7,161 nt of DNA from contig CAKQFF010000099.1 of the NCBI GenBank assembly GCA_934230685.1, positions 1-7,161 of the forward strand. Direction: 5' to 3'. The translations under genes were made by a program, and so were the position numbers. Source of the DNA: an uncultured Prevotella sp. (GTDB taxonomy: Bacteria; Bacteroidota; Bacteroidia; Bacteroidales; Bacteroidaceae). The notes below the pieces were generated by a model that saw only the letters and a program-made list of their open reading frames with translations, ran no database searches and was not told the DNA's origin. Below are positions 5,034 to 7,161 of the stretch, piece after piece (position 1 is the stretch's first letter; each line of letters begins with the position of its first letter).

Positions 5034-6176
5034 ATGAATACAACCCCCAGTTCAACCTCTCCTCTCGTCACATGGGACGAGCTGCTCGAATCCATTTCCA
5101 CTGGAGCCTCCCACCCCGATGATACCAACTGGAAGATATTCCGCTATCTCCAGTCCAACTACAAGACTATGGGTTCGCAGATGGCGCGCACTCTTCTTGC
5201 CGCATACATCAAGCTGCACGTCAAGCGTGAGTCGCTTGTCAACTCGTGCATGCTGGGCATGGCACTGAAGGTAAGCGAGGCGTATTCTGATTTCAAGCTG
5301 CCCAATTTCCTTAAGGCATGGGGCTACGACAGTTGTCTGCGTGCTGAGGACATGCGGCGCCAGACGGGAAAGGACGGCCGACAATACCTCTCGCTCAAGG
5401 AGTGTGTCGACCGTGCCTTGCAATCGTATATGCTTCATCATCCCGAAGAGGGCAATGGCGAGTGCGAGGGTGTTGTTAGTATGTATGCAGCCAAGGTGTT
5501 TGATAAGGAGACCAACGGACGCAAGCACCGCTACGTGAAACTTGTTGCCAAGAACGGCACCGACTTCATTGCCGACAGCCATCAGTTCCCATGCCGCCCT
5601 TGGGAAATCTGCGGCAGGATGTTTGATGTTCTTACAAGAGTGTCGAGCAAAGGCAACGAGCGTGTGTCTGATATTGTTGTTTCCAAGCATCGTGTCGACG
5701 ATGTCTTCTCTGTTGAGGTGGGCTTTGTCGACTTCATCGACGAACTTCATGGGCATATTCATGTGTTCGACTCTCAGTCGCGTCATTTTGTGGCAGACAA
5801 GGCTGCTCATCCCTCATTGTCCATTGCCGTCGACAGCTACGTGCGTTTCTGCCCTATAATAGTCAATGGCGACCATTTCAAGTTGGCTGCCATCGTTGCC
5901 ACTGTGGATAAGTATGAGGGGCGCAAAGCCTTCGGCGTCTACGAGGCGCGAGTGGACTATGCCAACCATGACGACCAGTACATACGCTACACCATCGACT
6001 CGCCCATCGGGCATACTCCCGAGGGTGTCATCTCCAAATCCGGCTTTGCTTCTACAGCCACACTGTCCGAATCAGACCGCAGGGGCATTGTGCAAGGCAG
6101 CCACGTGCGCCTTGTCCTCTTCCTTAAGCGGGGTAAGGATGGAGTGAAGCGCAATTATGTAGCAGAAATATTTTAG
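5034..6176 (+). CDS. Unrecognised 380-residue protein with helical N-terminal part and beta-rich C-terminal part
   Basis: I do not recognise this family. The frame is intact, codon use resembles its neighbours, and the start is placed by a good -7 element and by the next in-frame ATG lying well inside the helical part. There is no signal peptide or membrane segment, so it is probably cytosolic. Residues about 30-140 look alpha-helical and include RTLLAAYIKLHVKRESLVNS, a KLPNFLKAWGYDSCLR segment and YLSLKECVDRALQSYMLHHPEE. Residues about 147-380 look beta-rich and can be read as three modules (about 147-218, 226-292, 299-380), each opening with a strand of the type YxAxVxD or GxIxVFD and closing with a hydrophobic strand (SDIVVSK, AAIVATV, NYVAEIF). 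The second module faintly recalls cold-shock/OB-fold patterns (GHIHVFDSQSRHFV, then VDSYVRFCPI). Nucleic-acid binding is only a guess. It is divergent from the LOG-like gene and 148 bp upstream of lrgA, probably a single-gene unit. No terminator hairpin was seen after it. Confidence 0.85.
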   Translation: MNTTPSSTSPLVTWDELLESISTGASHPDDTNWKIFRYLQSNYKTMGSQMARTLLAAYIKLHVKRESLVNSCMLGMALKVSEAYSDFKLPNFLKAWGYDSCLRAEDMRRQTGKDGRQYLSLKECVDRALQSYMLHHPEEGNGECEGVVSMYAAKVFDKETNGRKHRYVKLVAKNGTDFIADSHQFPCRPWEICGRMFDVLTRVSSKGNERVSDIVVSKHRVDDVFSVEVGFVDFIDELHGHIHVFDSQSRHFVADKAAHPSLSIAVDSYVRFCPIIVNGDHFKLAAIVATVDKYEGRKAFGVYEARVDYANHDDQYIRYTIDSPIGHTPEGVISKSGFASTATLSESDRRGIVQGSHVRLVLFLKRGKDGVKRNYVAEIF

Positions 6177-6324
6177 TCAATATTTGTTATTTTTTAGCCA
6201 ACTGCCGTAATATTTTTGCCTGTTTGAATTATATTTGCATTTTTGTTGTGCTATATTCATAAAAATCCTTAACTTTGCAGTCGATTTATAACAACATTAA
6301 GGTTTTAAAAGGTTTTCAGGTATT
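6177..6324 (+). promoter_or_regulatory. Upstream region of lrgAB with three possible -7 elements
   Basis: Three exact TAnnTTTG matches occur: TATTTTTG (6211-6218), TATATTTG (6230-6237) and TAACTTTG (6270-6277). The third is the best promoter candidate, with TTG at 6246-6248 about 21 bp upstream and a start near 6284; its TAACTTTGCA core matches the purA -7 element. The other two lack a TTTG at the right spacing. The leader contains a 10-bp-spaced direct repeat AAGGTTTT (6299-6306 and 6309-6316) just before the start codon. Confidence 0.55.
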
Positions 6325-6684
6325 ATGATGATTCGACAGTTGGCTATCCTATTCGGATGCCTTGCCTTGGGTGAGCTTATCATCTATCTCACCCACATCC
6401 CACTTCCCTCGAGTATTCTTGGCATGTTGCTACTGACATTGCTCTTGAAGCTTAAGGTGATACGTCTTGAGTGGGTGCGCAGTATTTCAGATTTCTTGGT
6501 GGGCAACATTGGTTTCTTCTTCGTTCCGCCAGGAGTTGCCATCATGCTTTATTTCGACGTTATCAAGGCCCAGCTGTTGCCTATAGTTGTGGCTTCGGTA
6601 GTGTCCACTGTTCTTGTGCTTGCTGTCACGGGATGGGTGCATCAGTTCTACGGCAAGGCAAAGGCAAAGATTAAGAATGATTGA
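6325..6684 (+). CDS. lrgA: CidA/LrgA family membrane protein
   Basis: This 119-residue protein has the length and four-helix layout of the CidA/LrgA (PF03788) family, small holin-like inner-membrane proteins that work with LrgB/CidB. In Gram-positives the pair affects autolysis and, more recently, pyruvate or overflow-metabolite transport; the role in Bacteroidota is not settled. Predicted membrane segments are about 5-22, 27-44, 58-78 and 84-107. Family motifs seen are IPLPSSILGMLLL (25-37) and FFVPPGVAIMLY (65-76). The C-terminal tail is short and basic (KAKAKIK). Two adjacent ATGs (6325 and 6328) are possible starts; the first is listed. lrgB begins 15 bp after the stop, so the two form an operon. 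The choice between lrgA and cidA names is by convention. Confidence 0.9.
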   Translation: MMIRQLAILFGCLALGELIIYLTHIPLPSSILGMLLLTLLLKLKVIRLEWVRSISDFLVGNIGFFFVPPGVAIMLYFDVIKAQLLPIVVASVVSTVLVLAVTGWVHQFYGKAKAKIKND

Positions 6685-6699
6685 TAAAAACAGGTAATT

Positions 6700-7161
6700 A
6701 TGGAATACTTCTCAAACGAGTTTTTTCTCATAGCCCTCACGTTCGGCTCGTATTTTCTTGGCAAACTCTTGCGCCGATGGACGGGATGGGTTATTATGAA
6801 CCCCATATTGGTGTCGATAGTCTGCATCATCACGTTTCTTGAGCTCACGGGTGTCTCCTACGAAACCTACAATCAGGGTGGCCACATGATTGAGTTTTGG
6901 CTGCGTCCGGCTGTAGTGGCTCTCGGTGTGCCTTTGTATATGCAGCTCTCCACAATCAAGAAGCAGCTCACACCTATTCTCCTCTCCGAGCTTGCAGGTT
7001 GCGTTGTGGGCGTTGTCTCTGTGGTGTATATAGCCAAGGAGATGGGAGCCTCTCGTGAGGTGATATTGTCGCTTGCCTCCAAGTCGGTCACCACTCCTAT
7101 AGCCATGGAGGTGACAAAGGCTGTTGGTGGCATCCCATCGCTCACGGCTGCTGTAGTGGTA
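6700..7161 (+). CDS. lrgB: LrgB/CidB family membrane protein, N-terminal part; 3' end outside window
   Basis: The frame is open from ATG 6700 to the right edge and gives 154 residues of a family usually near 230. It begins MEYFSNEFFLIALTFGSYFL, with hydrophobic membrane segments at about 6-24, 35-50, 68-80 and 92-112. LrgB family marks are NPILVSI (34-40), LRPAVVALGVPLY (68-80), the strongly conserved SKSVTTPIAMEV (127-138) and GGIPSLTA (143-150). It partners the LrgA just upstream and is expected in the inner membrane. The leader (AAAAACAGGTAATT) has only a weak AGG as possible ribosome-binding site. No frameshift or missing motif is visible in the part present. Confidence 0.93.
   Translation, partial: MEYFSNEFFLIALTFGSYFLGKLLRRWTGWVIMNPILVSIVCIITFLELTGVSYETYNQGGHMIEFWLRPAVVALGVPLYMQLSTIKKQLTPILLSELAGCVVGVVSVVYIAKEMGASREVILSLASKSVTTPIAMEVTKAVGGIPSLTAAVVV

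Noticed and set aside
5052..5810. 252-residue minus-strand open frame opposite the unknown gene
   Set aside because: It has no promoter or recognisable motif, and the plus-strand frame is longer, has a consensus promoter and reads as a more protein-like sequence.
6177..6324. Terminator after the 380-residue gene
   Set aside because: There is a T-rich stretch (6187-6195) but no preceding stem of useful length, so no intrinsic terminator can be claimed.
6873..7145. 90-residue minus-strand open frame
   Set aside because: It is antisense to lrgB, whose family motifs are clear on the plus strand.

Overview
The window looks like chromosomal DNA of a Bacteroidales bacterium, possibly Prevotellaceae-like; the genus is not certain. 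Several intergenic regions carry the Bacteroidota promoter pattern (TTTG, about 20 bp, TAnnTTTG), start codons lack Shine-Dalgarno sequences and sit behind A/T-rich leaders, and the recognised proteins (M49 peptidase, histidyl-tRNA synthetase with a [10 protein letters not shown] segment, short AlkD-like protein, LOG-family protein, LrgA/LrgB pair) read as Bacteroidota versions. No tRNA, rRNA, CRISPR array, transposase or phage gene was seen.

Layout. (1) 2-556 (+): C-terminal end of a dipeptidyl peptidase III-type M49 metallopeptidase, entering from the left edge. (2) 557-768: convergent intergenic region of 7-bp units (TTTGAAT/TTTGAGT, then their complements) and small GC-rich hairpins. (3) 760-1368 (-): AlkD-like DNA alkylation repair protein. 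(4) 1369-1546: divergent promoter region. (5) 1547-2821 purA and 2837-4198 hisS (+), a probable two-gene operon ending in a strong terminator at 4224-4276. (6) 4273-4355: second copy of part of the repeat, again between convergent genes. (7) 4333-4872 (-): LOG/TIGR00730-like nucleotide phosphoribohydrolase. (8) 4873-5033: divergent promoter region with a 34-bp imperfect palindrome joining the two -33 elements. (9) 5034-6176 (+): 380-residue protein I do not recognise. (10) 6177-6324: promoter region, then lrgA (6325-6684) and the start of lrgB (6700 to the right edge), a CidA/LrgA-LrgB membrane pair.

How it works together. purA (AMP synthesis) and hisS (histidine charging) are housekeeping genes on one transcript. 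The AlkD-like and LOG-like genes are single minus-strand genes with their own promoters. LrgA and LrgB are expected to act together in the membrane.

The most unusual feature is the heptamer/hairpin repeat. Each unit contains TGA in one orientation, and because 7 is not a multiple of 3, successive units move that stop through all three frames. The orientation flips in the middle of the first array, so each converging gene meets the stop-bearing sense of the repeat. All three genes that end at these repeats use a TGA inside a repeat-like unit, and the LOG-like protein has its last six residues encoded by repeat DNA. The second candidate for new biology is the 380-residue protein, with a helical N-terminal part and three possible beta-rich modules.
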